Source: Bradyrhizobium sp. G127 (lineage in GTDB: Bacteria; Pseudomonadota; Alphaproteobacteria; Rhizobiales; Xanthobacteraceae). Taken from it: a stretch of DNA of 64,000 bases. Location: contig NZ_JAKFGN010000002.1 in NCBI RefSeq assembly GCF_021502575.1, positions 124,001 to 188,000 on the forward strand. The letters run 5' to 3'. Every line of letters begins with the position of its first letter. Within the stretch, counting starts at the first letter, position 1. The notes under the pieces are model-generated. The model did not search any database and was not told the origin of the DNA. It worked only from the letters and a program-made list of their open reading frames with translations. This document shows positions 21,517-30,418 of this stretch, one piece after another. The position numbers were made by a program, and so were the translations under genes.

Positions 21517-23448
21517 TTAACCCACCGCGTCGTCTTTTGGTTCGACATAACGCGGGAAAACCGGCGCGGGCGGCGGCAATTGCGTGCCGCCTTTGATCCG
21601 GGTTGCGAGTGCCGCGAAGTCACGCGCATCCGGTGCGATGCCGAGAATGTCGAGCAGCTTCGCGCACGCATCAGGCATCGCGGGCTGCGCCAGCATCGCG
21701 ATCTGCCGCACGACTTCGGCGGTGACATACAGCACCGTCTGCTGGCGTGCGGGATCGGTCTTCGCCAGCGCCCACGGCGCTTCGCCCGCGAAGTATCGGT
21801 TGGCTTCGGCGACAACCGCCCAGATGGCATTCAGCGCATGGTGAATCTGCTGCGTGCTCATTGCGGCGCGCACCTGATCAAGCATGCCGTCCGCCATCGC
21901 GAGAATGGCGTTGTCATTGTCGCTGAATGCGCCCGGCTCAGGCAACACGCCGCCATATTGCTTGCCGATCATCGACAGCGACCGCTGCGCCAGATTGCCG
22001 AGGTCATTGGCAAGATCCGCATTGGTGCGCGCGACGATGGCTTCATGGTTGTAGTTACCGTCCTGACCGAACGGCACCTCGCGCAGGAAGAAATAACGGA
22101 GCTGATCAACGCCGTACGTATCCGCAAGACTGAACGGATCGACCACGTTGCCGACCGACTTCGACATTTTCTCGCCACGGCTGAACAGGAAGCCGTGCGC
22201 AAACACGCGCTTCGGCAGCGGAATGCCGGCCGACATCAGGAAGGCAGGCCAGTACACCGCATGAAAGCGGATGATGTCCTTTCCGATGATATGCACATCC
22301 GCCGGCCAGTAGTTCCAGTTCGCGTCGTTCTCATCCGGAAAGCCGACGCCGGTAAGGTAGTTCGTCAGGGCATCGACCCAGACGTACATCACATGCTCTT
22401 CGTCACCCGGCACCTTGACGCCCCAGTCAAACGTCGTGCGCGAAATCGACAGATCCTTCAGGCCGCCTTTGACGAAACTGATGACTTCATTTTTGCGCGA
22501 GTCCGGGCCGATGAAATCGGGCTGGCTTTCGTAGAGCGCGAGCAGCTTGTCCTGATAGGCGGAGAGGTTGAAGAAGTAGCTCTTTTCCTCTACCCATTCC
22601 ACGGGTGTGCCCTGCGGACCGCGGCGCACGTTGTCCTCGCCAACGACGGTTTCATCTTCGGCGTAATACGCTTCGTCGCGCACGGAATACCAGCCGGCGT
22701 AGCTGTCGAGATAGATGTCGCCGTTCGCGGCCATCCGCTTCCAGATTTCCTGCACCGACCGGTGATGCTGTTCTTCCGTCGTACGAATGAAGCGGTTGAA
22801 CGAGACGTTCAGTTTCTCGTCGAGCTTGCGGAGCAGGCCGGCATTTCGCGTAGCCAGCTCAAGCGTCGGGATGCCCTCCTTCTGCGCGGTCTGGACCATT
22901 TTCTGACCGTGCTCGTCGGTGCCGGTCAGAAAGAACACCTCTTTGCCTTCGAGGCGCTGGAAGCGTGCCAGTGCATCGGTCGCGATCGCCTCATAGGCGT
23001 GGCCAATATGCGGCGCGCCGTTCGGATAAACGATCGCGGTAGTGATGTAGAAAGAATTCTTTGAGCAGACGTTCGCGACACTCTGCGCAGCAGCCTGCGG
23101 TTTGGGGGGCGCCGGTCTTGCTGGTGCTTTTGTCACCGGCTTGGCCGGTTCCACCGTCTTCGCGACGACTCTCGCAGAACGGTTCTTCGTCACAGGTTTT
23201 TTAGCAGGCTTCTTGGCGCCGGTCTTATTTGCTGTGGCCTTCTTGCCTGCACGCTTTGCAGCAGTTCGCTTTGCAACTTTCTTGACCGTCTTCTTGACGA
23301 CTTTCTTTGAAGATTTTTTGCTGGTCTTTTGGGCCGCCTTGCGTCCCTTTTTCTTGGAGGACACCGTCCCGCGTCGGGACGCTGCGTTGCCAGCCTTTTT
23401 GGCTGCCTTCTTTTTCTTCTTCGCGGCGGTTTTCTTGGCTTTGGCCAT
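21517..23448 (-). CDS. metG: Methionyl-tRNA synthetase with a lysine-rich N-terminal extension
   Basis: 643 residues. The catalytic core is ordinary: [20 protein letters not shown] (HIGH at 147-150), [10 protein letters not shown], and KMSKS ([14 protein letters not shown]), with an anticodon-binding helical domain. The oddity is residues 1-127, a low-complexity tail packed with lysine, alanine and threonine (repeated KK, AKK, TKK) like bacterial histone-H1-like tails, before the usual MetRS start. The ATG at 23448 has AAGGAAG upstream, and no in-frame start codon lies just before the core, so the tail is really translated. It may bind nucleic acid or tRNA. Confidence 0.93.
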   Translation of the reverse strand: MAKAKKTAAKKKKKAAKKAGNAASRRGTVSSKKKGRKAAQKTSKKSSKKVVKKTVKKVAKRTAAKRAGKKATANKTGAKKPAKKPVTKNRSARVVAKTVEPAKPVTKAPARPAPPKPQAAAQSVANVCSKNSFYITTAIVYPNGAPHIGHAYEAIATDALARFQRLEGKEVFFLTGTDEHGQKMVQTAQKEGIPTLELATRNAGLLRKLDEKLNVSFNRFIRTTEEQHHRSVQEIWKRMAANGDIYLDSYAGWYSVRDEAYYAEDETVVGEDNVRRGPQGTPVEWVEEKSYFFNLSAYQDKLLALYESQPDFIGPDSRKNEVISFVKGGLKDLSISRTTFDWGVKVPGDEEHVMYVWVDALTNYLTGVGFPDENDANWNYWPADVHIIGKDIIRFHAVYWPAFLMSAGIPLPKRVFAHGFLFSRGEKMSKSVGNVVDPFSLADTYGVDQLRYFFLREVPFGQDGNYNHEAIVARTNADLANDLGNLAQRSLSMIGKQYGGVLPEPGAFSDNDNAILAMADGMLDQVRAAMSTQQIHHALNAIWAVVAEANRYFAGEAPWALAKTDPARQQTVLYVTAEVVRQIAMLAQPAMPDACAKLLDILGIAPDARDFAALATRIKGGTQLPPPAPVFPRYVEPKDDAVG

Positions 23449-23527
23449 TACGCTTCCTTAAAATTCCAAACGGCCCCGACGGGCGGGCGATCACTCACGG
23501 GGTGCTGCAAGACCGCTGGCTGTCCGG

Positions 23528-24592
23528 TTAATGAGCCTGCGACGGGCGACCTGCTGTCGCCTCGGCGAGCATGCCAAATACAGAGAAAATCAACGGTTTT
23601 CGCTCCAGATTGAAGCCTTCCGTCTCGCGCGCGGCACGGTTGATCTTTTCCCATACCTCGGCAAGCCGTGCAAGGCGCGGCAGGTTTGCGCCCGCGTCCG
23701 GCGCATGCAGATGTCCCGTCAGCCAACGGTCTACGGTATCGACAAACGCTTTCAGCCCGACGCGGTCGTTGAGCGGAAGCGCATCGCCAAGCGCATGAAG
23801 AGCGCGCTGGTCGAGCTGTGGCAGTCTGTTCAGCAGGTCAAGCGTACGCTGGTGCAAACCCAGCGACTGGCCGCCGAACAGCGTCAATGCGCGCGATACA
23901 CTCCCCTCCGCGGCTTCTGCTGCATCTCGCAGAGCCGGATCATTACGATCCTGTCCCGCGGCTTCTGCCGCCGCGCGAACCACATCGTCCGGCTCCAGCG
24001 GCCGCAACGGCAGTTTCCGGCAGCGTGACTGGATCGTGGCGAGCACCCGCGCGGGCGCGTGGCTGATCAAGAGGAACAAGGAGCGCGCCGGCGGCTCTTC
24101 CAGAATTTTCAAGAGCGCGTTCGATGCGTTGGCGTTGAGTTCGTCAACGGTATCGACCACGCAAATTCGCCAGCCGCCGACGGACGCGGCGGTCGAGCCG
24201 AAAAACCCGATAGTCTCTCGCGACTCGTCTACGGTGATGACGGTGCGCATCGTGCCCTTGTCGTTAACGGTGCGCTCCAGCGTCAGCAGGCCGCCATGGC
24301 TGCCGTTGGCAACCTGACGCGCAACCGGATGATCCTCATCGACGTATAGCGTATCGGCATCCTGAACGGATCGAGCGGACGGATCGGGATGCGCGAGCAC
24401 GAAGCGCGCCATGCGATAGGCCAGCGTTGCCTTGCCGATGCCCTGGGCGCCGCCGATCAGCCACGCATGAGGAATTCGTCCGCTGCGATAGGCATTCAGC
24501 AAAGTCTGTTCCGCCTCGCGATGACCGAACAGAGCAGTTGTCTCGCGGGCGGCGCGAACAGCAATTTCAGGCTCGGCGTTGCGGGCGCTCAT
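23528..24592 (-). CDS. holB: DNA polymerase III subunit delta'
   Basis: 354-residue clamp-loader subunit. AAA+ features: P-loop-like GGAQGIGKATLAYRMARF, WRICVVDTVDELNANASN at the Walker B position, LLKILEEPP and the SRC motif (IQSRCRKLPL). As part of the gamma complex it loads the beta clamp onto primed DNA at the replication fork. The start overlaps the tmk stop by four bases, the conserved tmk-holB arrangement, and metG follows after 79 bases. Confidence 0.93.
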   Translation of the reverse strand: MSARNAEPEIAVRAARETTALFGHREAEQTLLNAYRSGRIPHAWLIGGAQGIGKATLAYRMARFVLAHPDPSARSVQDADTLYVDEDHPVARQVANGSHGGLLTLERTVNDKGTMRTVITVDESRETIGFFGSTAASVGGWRICVVDTVDELNANASNALLKILEEPPARSLFLLISHAPARVLATIQSRCRKLPLRPLEPDDVVRAAAEAAGQDRNDPALRDAAEAAEGSVSRALTLFGGQSLGLHQRTLDLLNRLPQLDQRALHALGDALPLNDRVGLKAFVDTVDRWLTGHLHAPDAGANLPRLARLAEVWEKINRAARETEGFNLERKPLIFSVFGMLAEATAGRPSQAH

Positions 24593-25281
24593 GCCTTGGC
24601 GGTCTCGCGCGTGGCCGCCACAGAAAACAGATGATCGCGCAGAGCTTTCCAGACCCGCTCGGCGACGGTCTTGGGATCGGCATTGGCGTCCACAAGAGCG
24701 CAGCGCTGCGGATCGTTTTCCGCAATTCGGCGATAGGCCTCGCGCAGCTTCTCGTGGAAGTCCCCGCTCTCACCTTCGAACCGGTCCGGAAGCGCGGCTC
24801 CTCGCCGCTTCATGGCGCGCTCCATGCCGATCGCGACCGGAACGTCGAGAATGATGGTGAGATCGGGCTTGAGATCGCCGATGGTGACACGCTCCATCGC
24901 CCGGATCAGCTTGGGATCGACCTTCCCCAACTCGCCCTGATACACGCGCGTCGAATCCGTGAAGCGGTCGCACAGTACCCACGTTCCCTGATCCAGCGCC
25001 GGGACAATTACCTGGGCAACGTGATCGTCGCGCGCTGCGGCAAACAGCAACGACTCAGTCTCAGGGCCGAACATCTTGCCCATACCCGACAGCAGCAGAT
25101 GCCGAACGATTTCGGCGCCCGCCGATCCGCCGGGTTCGCGCGTGGTGATGGTACGCAGCTTGGCTGCATTCAGCCGTTCCGCCAGCATCTGGATTTGAGT
25201 GGACTTGCCGGAGCCTTCGCCGCCTTCGAAAGTGATGAAACGGCCCCGCACGGGCTTCCGGGCCTTGGGGACTTCGGTCAT
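24589..25281 (-). CDS. tmk: Thymidylate kinase
   Basis: 230-residue dTMP kinase making dTDP for DNA synthesis. Walker A is EGGEGSGKSTQIQ, the dTMP-binding DR motif is DRFTDSTRVYQGE, and a LID-region stretch MKRRGAALPDRFE follows. I start at the ATG at 25281 (MTEVPKARKPVRG), which gives the usual short lead before the P-loop. It sits one base after the D-Ala-D-Ala carboxypeptidase stop and overlaps holB, so it is one transcript with both. Confidence 0.94.
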   Translation of the reverse strand: MTEVPKARKPVRGRFITFEGGEGSGKSTQIQMLAERLNAAKLRTITTREPGGSAGAEIVRHLLLSGMGKMFGPETESLLFAAARDDHVAQVIVPALDQGTWVLCDRFTDSTRVYQGELGKVDPKLIRAMERVTIGDLKPDLTIILDVPVAIGMERAMKRRGAALPDRFEGESGDFHEKLREAYRRIAENDPQRCALVDANADPKTVAERVWKALRDHLFSVAATRETAKA

Positions 25282-25282
25282 G

Positions 25283-26530
25283 TCACAGTTTCTCTGCGCC
25301 GGCGCGGAAAAGTCCGACAACGAGTTCACTGGCGCCATCGAGCGCACGGCGGGTCGTCGATCCGGTTGCCACGGCTTCGGCGGCCACCAGCGGTAACTCC
25401 AACGCGATGTTGCTCCCCCGCCAGACCTTCAGCATACCGACGCGTTGTCCCGGCTGAACCGGCGCAGGCACAGGGCCGGTATAGACAATGCGGGCCACCA
25501 GCTTGTCGTTGCCGTTCCGCTGCACCATGACTTTGACAGGCTCAGGACTTGCCAGTTTGACGGAACGGCTTTCGCCGCCGAACACCCGCGCGTAACCGAC
25601 AGTCTGATCTGCAGCGAACAGCGTCCGCGCCTCGAAATTGCGGAAACCCCATTCCAGCAGTTTCTTGGCCTCAGTGGCGCGATCGTCGGAATCCTCGAGG
25701 CCGTTGACCACCACGATCAGCCGCATGCCGTTCTGCACGGCGGAACCGACCATGCCGTAGCCGCCCTCCTTGGTGTAACCGGTTTTCAGGCCGTCGGCGC
25801 CTTCCAGCATCGTGAGCAGCGGATTGCGGTTCTGCTGGCGGATCTTGTTCCAGGTGAACTCACGCTCATTGAACAGTTTGTAGAAGTCCGGATAAGTCAG
25901 GATGATGTGGCGCGCGAGCATGCCGAGTTCACGCACGGTCATCTTGTTGCCGGGGTCCGGCAGACCGTTGGAATTGGCAAAGGTAGATCTCGTCAAGCCA
26001 AGTTCCCGCGCGCGCTTCGTCATCCGCTCTGCGAAGGCTGCCTCAGTGGTGGAGAGGCCTTCGGCGAGCGCCATGCAGGAGTCATTGCCGCTCTGGATCA
26101 GCGCGCCGTGCAGGAGATCGTCGACGCTGACTCGGCTGTTGATCGCGGCGAACATGGTCGAGCCCCCCGACGGCGCGCCGCCCTTGCGCCAGGTGTTCTC
26201 GCTGATCCTGAATTCATCGTTGAGCTTGATCTCGCCCTTCATGATTGCATCGAAGACGACTTCGGCGGTCATCAGTTTCATCATGCTGGACGGCGCACGA
26301 AGTTCATCTGCATTCTTCTCGAATAGAATGCTGCCGGATTTAGCCTCGATCAGGATCGCTGTCGGTGCATCGGTGTCGTAGCCATCGTCCTTCTTCGCGC
26401 CCTGCACGCTGTTGTTGGCGGCTTGAGCCGCGCCCAATGCGACGCAGCCGATCAGGACCGCAGCACAGACACGCCAAAACCGCCCGCTCGGACGCCCGCG
26501 AAATCGGGGTGCTGTTTGAATGGCTGCCAT
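25283..26530 (-). CDS. D-alanyl-D-alanine carboxypeptidase (DacC/DacF-like, PBP5 family)
   Basis: 415 residues from the ATG at 26530 with a signal peptide (RVCAAVLIGCVALGAAQAAN). Penicillin-binding serine peptidase trimming pentapeptide side chains of peptidoglycan in the periplasm. Catalytic motifs: SMMK (SxxK, in APSSMMKLMTAE), SGN (IQSGNDSCM) and KTG (LKTGYTKEGGYG). The C-terminal domain (after about residue 300) is the PBP5-type beta-sandwich. It heads the tmk-holB-metG series on the minus strand. Confidence 0.9.
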   Translation of the reverse strand: MAAIQTAPRFRGRPSGRFWRVCAAVLIGCVALGAAQAANNSVQGAKKDDGYDTDAPTAILIEAKSGSILFEKNADELRAPSSMMKLMTAEVVFDAIMKGEIKLNDEFRISENTWRKGGAPSGGSTMFAAINSRVSVDDLLHGALIQSGNDSCMALAEGLSTTEAAFAERMTKRARELGLTRSTFANSNGLPDPGNKMTVRELGMLARHIILTYPDFYKLFNEREFTWNKIRQQNRNPLLTMLEGADGLKTGYTKEGGYGMVGSAVQNGMRLIVVVNGLEDSDDRATEAKKLLEWGFRNFEARTLFAADQTVGYARVFGGESRSVKLASPEPVKVMVQRNGNDKLVARIVYTGPVPAPVQPGQRVGMLKVWRGSNIALELPLVAAEAVATGSTTRRALDGASELVVGLFRAGAEKL

Positions 26531-26634
26531 GCTGAGATTCCTGAGGGTCGTCTTGTACCAGTTGGACTGATACCAAACAACGTGCCGCTGACCGCCCCAC
26601 ACCGAGAATTCCCCCAAAAAGAGGCAGAAAATCG

Positions 26635-27573
26635 ATGTTGTCATCGCGATTGATTTCAGCCAACGGCATTGAAATTTTTGTGACCGAGCAGGGCTCCGGC
26701 CCCCTCGTCCTGCTTTGCCATGGCTGGCCGGAATTGTCGCACTCCTGGCGGCATCAGCTTCCCGCCATCGCCGCCGCCGGTTTCCATGTCGTCGCGCCCG
26801 ACATGCGGGGATTCGGGCGTACCTCGGCGCCGGAAAGCGTCGAATCCTACTCTATCTTCGACCTGGTCGGGGACATGGTCGCCCTCGTCGCAGAGCTGGG
26901 CGAAACCAAAGCGATCATCGTCGGCCATGACTGGGGCGCGCCGGTCGCCTGGCACGCCGCTCTGTTCAGGCCGGACATTTTCACCGCCGTCGGCGGCCTC
27001 AGCGTCGCGCCACCCTGGCGGGGTCATGAGCGGCCGATGGAGACGCTGGCAAAGAGCGGGATTACCAACTTCTACTGGCAGTACTTCCAGAAGCCGGGCG
27101 TCGCCGAAGCCGAATTCGAGCGCGACGTCGATTACACCATGCGGGCTATCTCCTTCGGCGTGGACGATTCATTGTACCTGAGGGAGGGATTCGGGTTTCT
27201 GGGCAATCCGGCCATCGAACGGAAGCTGCCGGACTGGATCGGCCCAGCGGACCATGCGCACGTCGTCGAAACCTATCGCCGCACCGGATTTCGCGGCGGC
27301 CTGAACTGGTATCGCAATATCGACCGCAACTGGGACCTGACCGCGCCGTGGCACGGCGCCCAGATCCATCAGCCCGCCATTTTCATCGCGGGTGCAAAGG
27401 ACTCGGTTGTCACCAGCATTCTTGGCGGCAAGCGCGTGACTGAAATGCATCGCGTGCTGCCGAACCTGAAGCGCAAGCTGATTATCGAGGGTGCCGGTCA
27501 TTGGATTCAACAGGAGCGACGCGATGAGGTCAACGCTGCGCTGATCGAATTTCTGAAAGACGTAAGCGGCTGA
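26635..27573 (+). CDS. Alpha/beta hydrolase, epoxide-hydrolase-like
   Basis: 312 residues. Canonical alpha/beta fold with the oxyanion HGWPELSHSW, the nucleophile elbow VGHDWGAPVAWH (Asp nucleophile), a cap domain, and a C-terminal catalytic His in GAGHWIQQERRDEV. The Asp nucleophile with HGWPE is typical of soluble epoxide hydrolases or haloalkane dehalogenases; two cap-domain tyrosines typical of epoxide hydrolases may be YQYFQ/Y-type residues but I cannot prove the pairing. The gene is transcribed divergently from the carboxypeptidase gene; its substrate is unknown. Confidence 0.8.
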   Translation: MLSSRLISANGIEIFVTEQGSGPLVLLCHGWPELSHSWRHQLPAIAAAGFHVVAPDMRGFGRTSAPESVESYSIFDLVGDMVALVAELGETKAIIVGHDWGAPVAWHAALFRPDIFTAVGGLSVAPPWRGHERPMETLAKSGITNFYWQYFQKPGVAEAEFERDVDYTMRAISFGVDDSLYLREGFGFLGNPAIERKLPDWIGPADHAHVVETYRRTGFRGGLNWYRNIDRNWDLTAPWHGAQIHQPAIFIAGAKDSVVTSILGGKRVTEMHRVLPNLKRKLIIEGAGHWIQQERRDEVNAALIEFLKDVSG

Positions 27574-27575
27574 TT

Positions 27576-28475
27576 TCAGTAAAGGCCGCGAGCGGACATG
27601 AGACTGACGCCGGTGTCGCGTGGCGCATAGGCCGCGACCGGCCGCGTCGTGCCAGGCGCGTCCTCAGCGATCTGTGCATCGTCGGGAAAGCTGCGCTCGA
27701 ACCGCCGTCCGCCCGGACGCGTGCTGCGGGCAGAAGCCGAGACTTCAGATGACCCCGATGCAACGTCATCTGCCGTATGGCCGAGCGTATAAGGGCGGCC
27801 GGCGGGCAGCGGAACATCTCCCCGCACCACCCCGCGCGATGGCGGCAGTTCGGGAATGAAGGCATTCGCGGATGCAATCCGCACAGTGGACGGCGCCGGC
27901 GCAGGCACGCCGGTCCGTAGCGTCGCCATCAACTGGCGATCATCAGATCCTTCAAGCGGTGCACGAGCGACATATTCCACACGGACACGGCCGATGCCGT
28001 TGTCCCGAAATTCGAGCAACTTGGCTGCGGTGTTGGACACATCGATCAGGCGGTTGCCGTGATACGGGCCACGATCATTGACGCGCACGATGACGGATTT
28101 GCCGTTCGCCAGATTGGTGACGCGCGCATAGCTCGGCAGCGGCAGCGTCGGATGCGCCGCCGTGAGCGAGGTCATGTCAAAGACCTCGCCGTTGGCGGTC
28201 AGACGACCGTGGAACGCGTCGCCGTACCATGATGCCATTCCCTCGGCGCGATAATTCGGGTCTTCTTCCGGAACGTAAGTCCGGCCTGCGACCACGTAAG
28301 GCTTGCCGACGCGATAGGTCCCGCCGCCCTTGGGAACGGGCTCGTTGAAGTCGACAACCCGAGGGCTGCTTGAGACGCCATATTTCGGATCCACGCGGCT
28401 GGAGAATTTGCTCGACGCCGCGCAGTTAGCCACCAACAGGCACAACGCCCCCGCCGCAAAAATGCGCGCGACCAT
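27576..28475 (-). CDS. rlpA: RlpA-family septal ring lytic transglycosylase lipoprotein
   Basis: 299 residues from the ATG at 28475; the signal sequence (ARIFAAGALCLLVANC) ends in a lipobox with Cys18, so it should be an outer-membrane lipoprotein. An in-frame ATG at 28505 would add ten residues before a normal signal. The double-psi beta-barrel domain shows SWYGDAFHGRLTANGEVFDM and VRVNDRGPYHGNRLIDVS, including the catalytic Asp region. RlpA cuts naked glycan strands at division sites. The C-terminal 100 residues are low complexity and no SPOR domain is apparent. Confidence 0.88.
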   Translation of the reverse strand: MVARIFAAGALCLLVANCAASSKFSSRVDPKYGVSSSPRVVDFNEPVPKGGGTYRVGKPYVVAGRTYVPEEDPNYRAEGMASWYGDAFHGRLTANGEVFDMTSLTAAHPTLPLPSYARVTNLANGKSVIVRVNDRGPYHGNRLIDVSNTAAKLLEFRDNGIGRVRVEYVARAPLEGSDDRQLMATLRTGVPAPAPSTVRIASANAFIPELPPSRGVVRGDVPLPAGRPYTLGHTADDVASGSSEVSASARSTRPGGRRFERSFPDDAQIAEDAPGTTRPVAAYAPRDTGVSLMSARGLY

Positions 28476-28744
28476 CCCGCCAGATTCAGTTACGCAAATC
28501 CCCATAGAACCCCAATAGCACTTTCACCGCCGCCTTGCCTACCGGCCACAGTGGCACAAGCCCCGCCTTCATACGTTGCATACCTTAACCCATTGCTTGT
28601 GCGCCCAAAAAGGTCCGGCCCCGGAGGTGGTAAACCGGAGATTGATTTTTCCGGATTTAAGGCCTCCGCTGTTCATAATCCTTCGGATCGCCAAGTCAGC
28701 GGCGCTTCGCGCTGGGACACTAAGCGGTTACGAGGGGATGAACG

Positions 28745-29059
28745 ATGGGCTGGATTTCGGCTTTTCTCATCACCCTCGCCTTGATTACCGGGGCGCTGGT
28801 TCTGATCCGGCATGCAGCCGGGCAGTGGTGGGACTATCTCCTGATCGTGGCGCTGGCGGCGCTACTGTTCCGGCCCCTGTACACGCTGGTCAGCGGTGAC
28901 GTGTCCCGCTACCTGCCAGCGTTTCTCTGGTCGGACGGGAGCGACGGCAAGGATCAGATCATCTGGGCCAGCATCGCGAGTACGTTTCTCTTGCCGCTTG
29001 TCCTGTCAGCGCTCGTGCTGATGATCGCAAAATGGGTTTGGCGCATCAGCCGACGCTGA
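28745..29059 (+). CDS. Small three-span membrane protein, 104 aa
   Basis: Strong Shine-Dalgarno GAGGGG before the ATG at 28745. Hydrophobic spans at about 4-20 (FLITLALITGALVLI), 29-44 (LLIVALAALLFRPL) and 78-97 (STFLLPLVLSALVLMIAKW), ending in a basic tail (WRISRR). I do not recognise a family. The preceding 240 bases (28506-28744) hold only short hairpins such as CAGCG..CGCTG and no gene. Confidence 0.6.
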   Translation: MGWISAFLITLALITGALVLIRHAAGQWWDYLLIVALAALLFRPLYTLVSGDVSRYLPAFLWSDGSDGKDQIIWASIASTFLLPLVLSALVLMIAKWVWRISRR

Positions 29060-29205
29060 TTATCGGACCATGCCTTGTGAACGGCCAATACCGCGGTTCG
29101 CGTTGACGAAGCACACCCCGCTGCCATAAAGAGGCGCACCAGCCACATCCGGCAGAAACGGTCCTCGAAGTCCGATTCGAATAGCGGGGGTGGTGTCAAA
29201 GCTTT

Positions 29206-29295
29206 GGAAGGGTGGCCGAGTGGTTTAAGGCACCGGTCTTGAAAACCGGCGTGCCTGCAAGGGCACCGTGGGTTCGAATCCCACCCCTTCCGCCA
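29206..29295 (+). tRNA. tRNA-Ser(UGA)
   Basis: Class II tRNA fold: acceptor stem GGAAGGG/CCCTTCC, D arm, anticodon stem CCGGT/ACCGG with loop CTTGAAA (anticodon TGA), long variable arm, T arm GTGGG-TTCGAAT-CCCAC, discriminator G and encoded CCA. Its 3' end is the insertion site of the element to the right. Confidence 0.97.
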
Positions 29296-29296
29296 A
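29282..29296 (+). repeat. Left attachment repeat (attL) within the tRNA-Ser 3' end
   Basis: CACCCCTTCCGCCAA, covering the end of the T arm, acceptor strand, CCA and one base beyond. Identical to 36345-36359. Confidence 0.88.
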
Positions 29297-29359
29297 TATT
29301 TCTTATAAATATTTGATATTACTAAGTAATTTTAAACGCTGCTCTCGCCGCGTCCACCG

Positions 29360-29369
29360 CTACGTACAC
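29360..29369. promoter_or_regulatory. Possible integrase arm-type site near attL
   Basis: CTACGTACAC, identical to 36215-36224 at the opposite end of the element; 64 bases inside the left repeat. The rest of 29296-29459 holds no gene. Confidence 0.3.
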
Positions 29370-29433
29370 ACAATCGCCGCGAGCCAGCCACGCCGTTGAG
29401 CGCGAGCGTCGCGACCCCGGTACTCGGCTTCTT

Positions 29434-29452
29434 TCAGGCTAAAATAGCCTGA
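29434..29452 (-). terminator. Hairpin at the end of the HNH/unknown/NTase cassette
   Basis: Perfect eight-base stem TCAGGCTA / TAGCCTGA around a three-base loop, seven bases beyond the nucleotidyltransferase stop. No T-tract follows on the minus strand, so it may be an RNA-stabilising hairpin or weak terminator. Confidence 0.4.
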
Positions 29453-29459
29453 GGCGGCT

Positions 29460-29768
29460 CTAAGCAGCGAACCCCGGTATCTCTTTTGCACTCTCGCTTA
29501 CAACAAAGTCGAGTTCGAGTTCTTCCGCTCGCGTCATAAGCATCAAGTGGACCGGGTATTTGAGACAACAGTCGCGCAGCTCGTTCCTGACAATTGCGCA
29601 ATCCTCGGCTTGCTCGCAAACCACAAGTAAATCGATATCGCTCACTGGCCTCTTGGTACGTGTGACCGAGCCGAACAGATACCACTTGGTCAGAGGGATA
29701 ATCTTCGAAATCCTCGCCCTCTCGCTGCGGACGAAGTCAACTGCAACATCCGCTGCTGGCCTAGTCAT
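29460..29768 (-). CDS. Minimal nucleotidyltransferase (MNT-like), last gene of cassette
   Basis: 102 residues with the pol-beta-type signature WYLFGSVTRTKRPVSDIDLL: G33-S34 and the metal pair Asp44 and Asp46. The third acidic residue expected on the next strand seems to be replaced, since the strand reads PVHLMLM with His74, so activity may be weak or specialised. Stand-alone MNT proteins transfer nucleotides to proteins or tRNA, often as antitoxins of HEPN toxins. It overlaps the 217-aa gene by four bases (ATGA) and is the gene nearest the tRNA. The upstream partner is not an evident HEPN protein. Confidence 0.75.
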   Translation of the reverse strand: MTRPAADVAVDFVRSERARISKIIPLTKWYLFGSVTRTKRPVSDIDLLVVCEQAEDCAIVRNELRDCCLKYPVHLMLMTRAEELELDFVVSESAKEIPGFAA

Positions 29769-30418
29769 GCCTTATTCAAACGACCGAAGAAGGGAGCCCA
29801 CTTGAGAACTTCTACATCCATGTTCACGGCAGCTTCATCCGCTGCAGTAGTGGACTGACCATTTGGATTTGTAATCACCGCTACCGAAAACGGGCCGTAG
29901 CGGTCACGGGCAGCGCGGAGATGGTCCGCAGTGAGTTCATATTCGTTCAGCATCACCGCGATCAGGTCGGGTAAACCCTTCCTGCTTATGGAATAGAGGC
30001 GATCATGCAGCCGGTCGAATGTTGTCACCCGGCTGTGTTGGCGAAGGCCCCGCTCCACAAATGCCGTTTCACTAGGTTGAAAAGCTCGAACATCCTCCTC
30101 GCGAATGGCCCGATACAAATCGCCGAATGAACCTGTCGCCATATTGTGCTCAGCCGCGAGCTTCAATGCACCGCCCGTCCAAAATGCTTCCTTTGGTATG
30201 TTTGCAACGATCTCGACGCCTAGGTTGGGACTGACGACGGGCTGCAGAGTCTCTCTTTCAACACGCGGCGCGGATACGATGCCAGCGATAAAGGGCTCGA
30301 ACGTACTGCGGGTCACTCGGATGACGCGGTCCGACAGGACCTCAACTTCCGAAACGTCTTCGGCTTCTCTCAGAGAAGTCGCGACCCATTCAGTGGTGCT
30401 TCGCGGGCTACGAGCCAC
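29765..30418 (-). CDS. Unknown 217-aa protein, middle gene of cassette
   Basis: I do not recognise this family. The sequence alternates strands and helices with no membrane span; the N-terminal third (VEVLSDRVIRVTRSTFEPF) looks beta-rich, the middle is helical, and the C-terminal part has LPDLIAVMLNEYELTADHL and FSVAVITNPNG. An isolated R-x4-H (R123-H128) exists but the surroundings do not look like a HEPN fold. It overlaps both neighbours (11 bases with HNH, four bases with the nucleotidyltransferase), so the three products are made together and probably work as one system. Its own activity is unknown. Confidence 0.6.
   Translation of the reverse strand: MARSPRSTTEWVATSLREAEDVSEVEVLSDRVIRVTRSTFEPFIAGIVSAPRVERETLQPVVSPNLGVEIVANIPKEAFWTGGALKLAAEHNMATGSFGDLYRAIREEDVRAFQPSETAFVERGLRQHSRVTTFDRLHDRLYSISRKGLPDLIAVMLNEYELTADHLRAARDRYGPFSVAVITNPNGQSTTAADEAAVNMDVEVLKWAPFFGRLNKA

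Noticed and set aside
21580-23064. 494-codon plus-strand frame over metG
   Set aside because: Antisense to a clear MetRS catalytic core, with a histidine/arginine-rich composition typical of antisense frames.
29765-30418. HEPN toxin motif (R-x4-H at residues 123-128) in the 217-aa protein
   Set aside because: A single short motif in the middle of a mixed alpha/beta protein is weak; HEPN domains are small helical bundles with the motif near the C-terminus.
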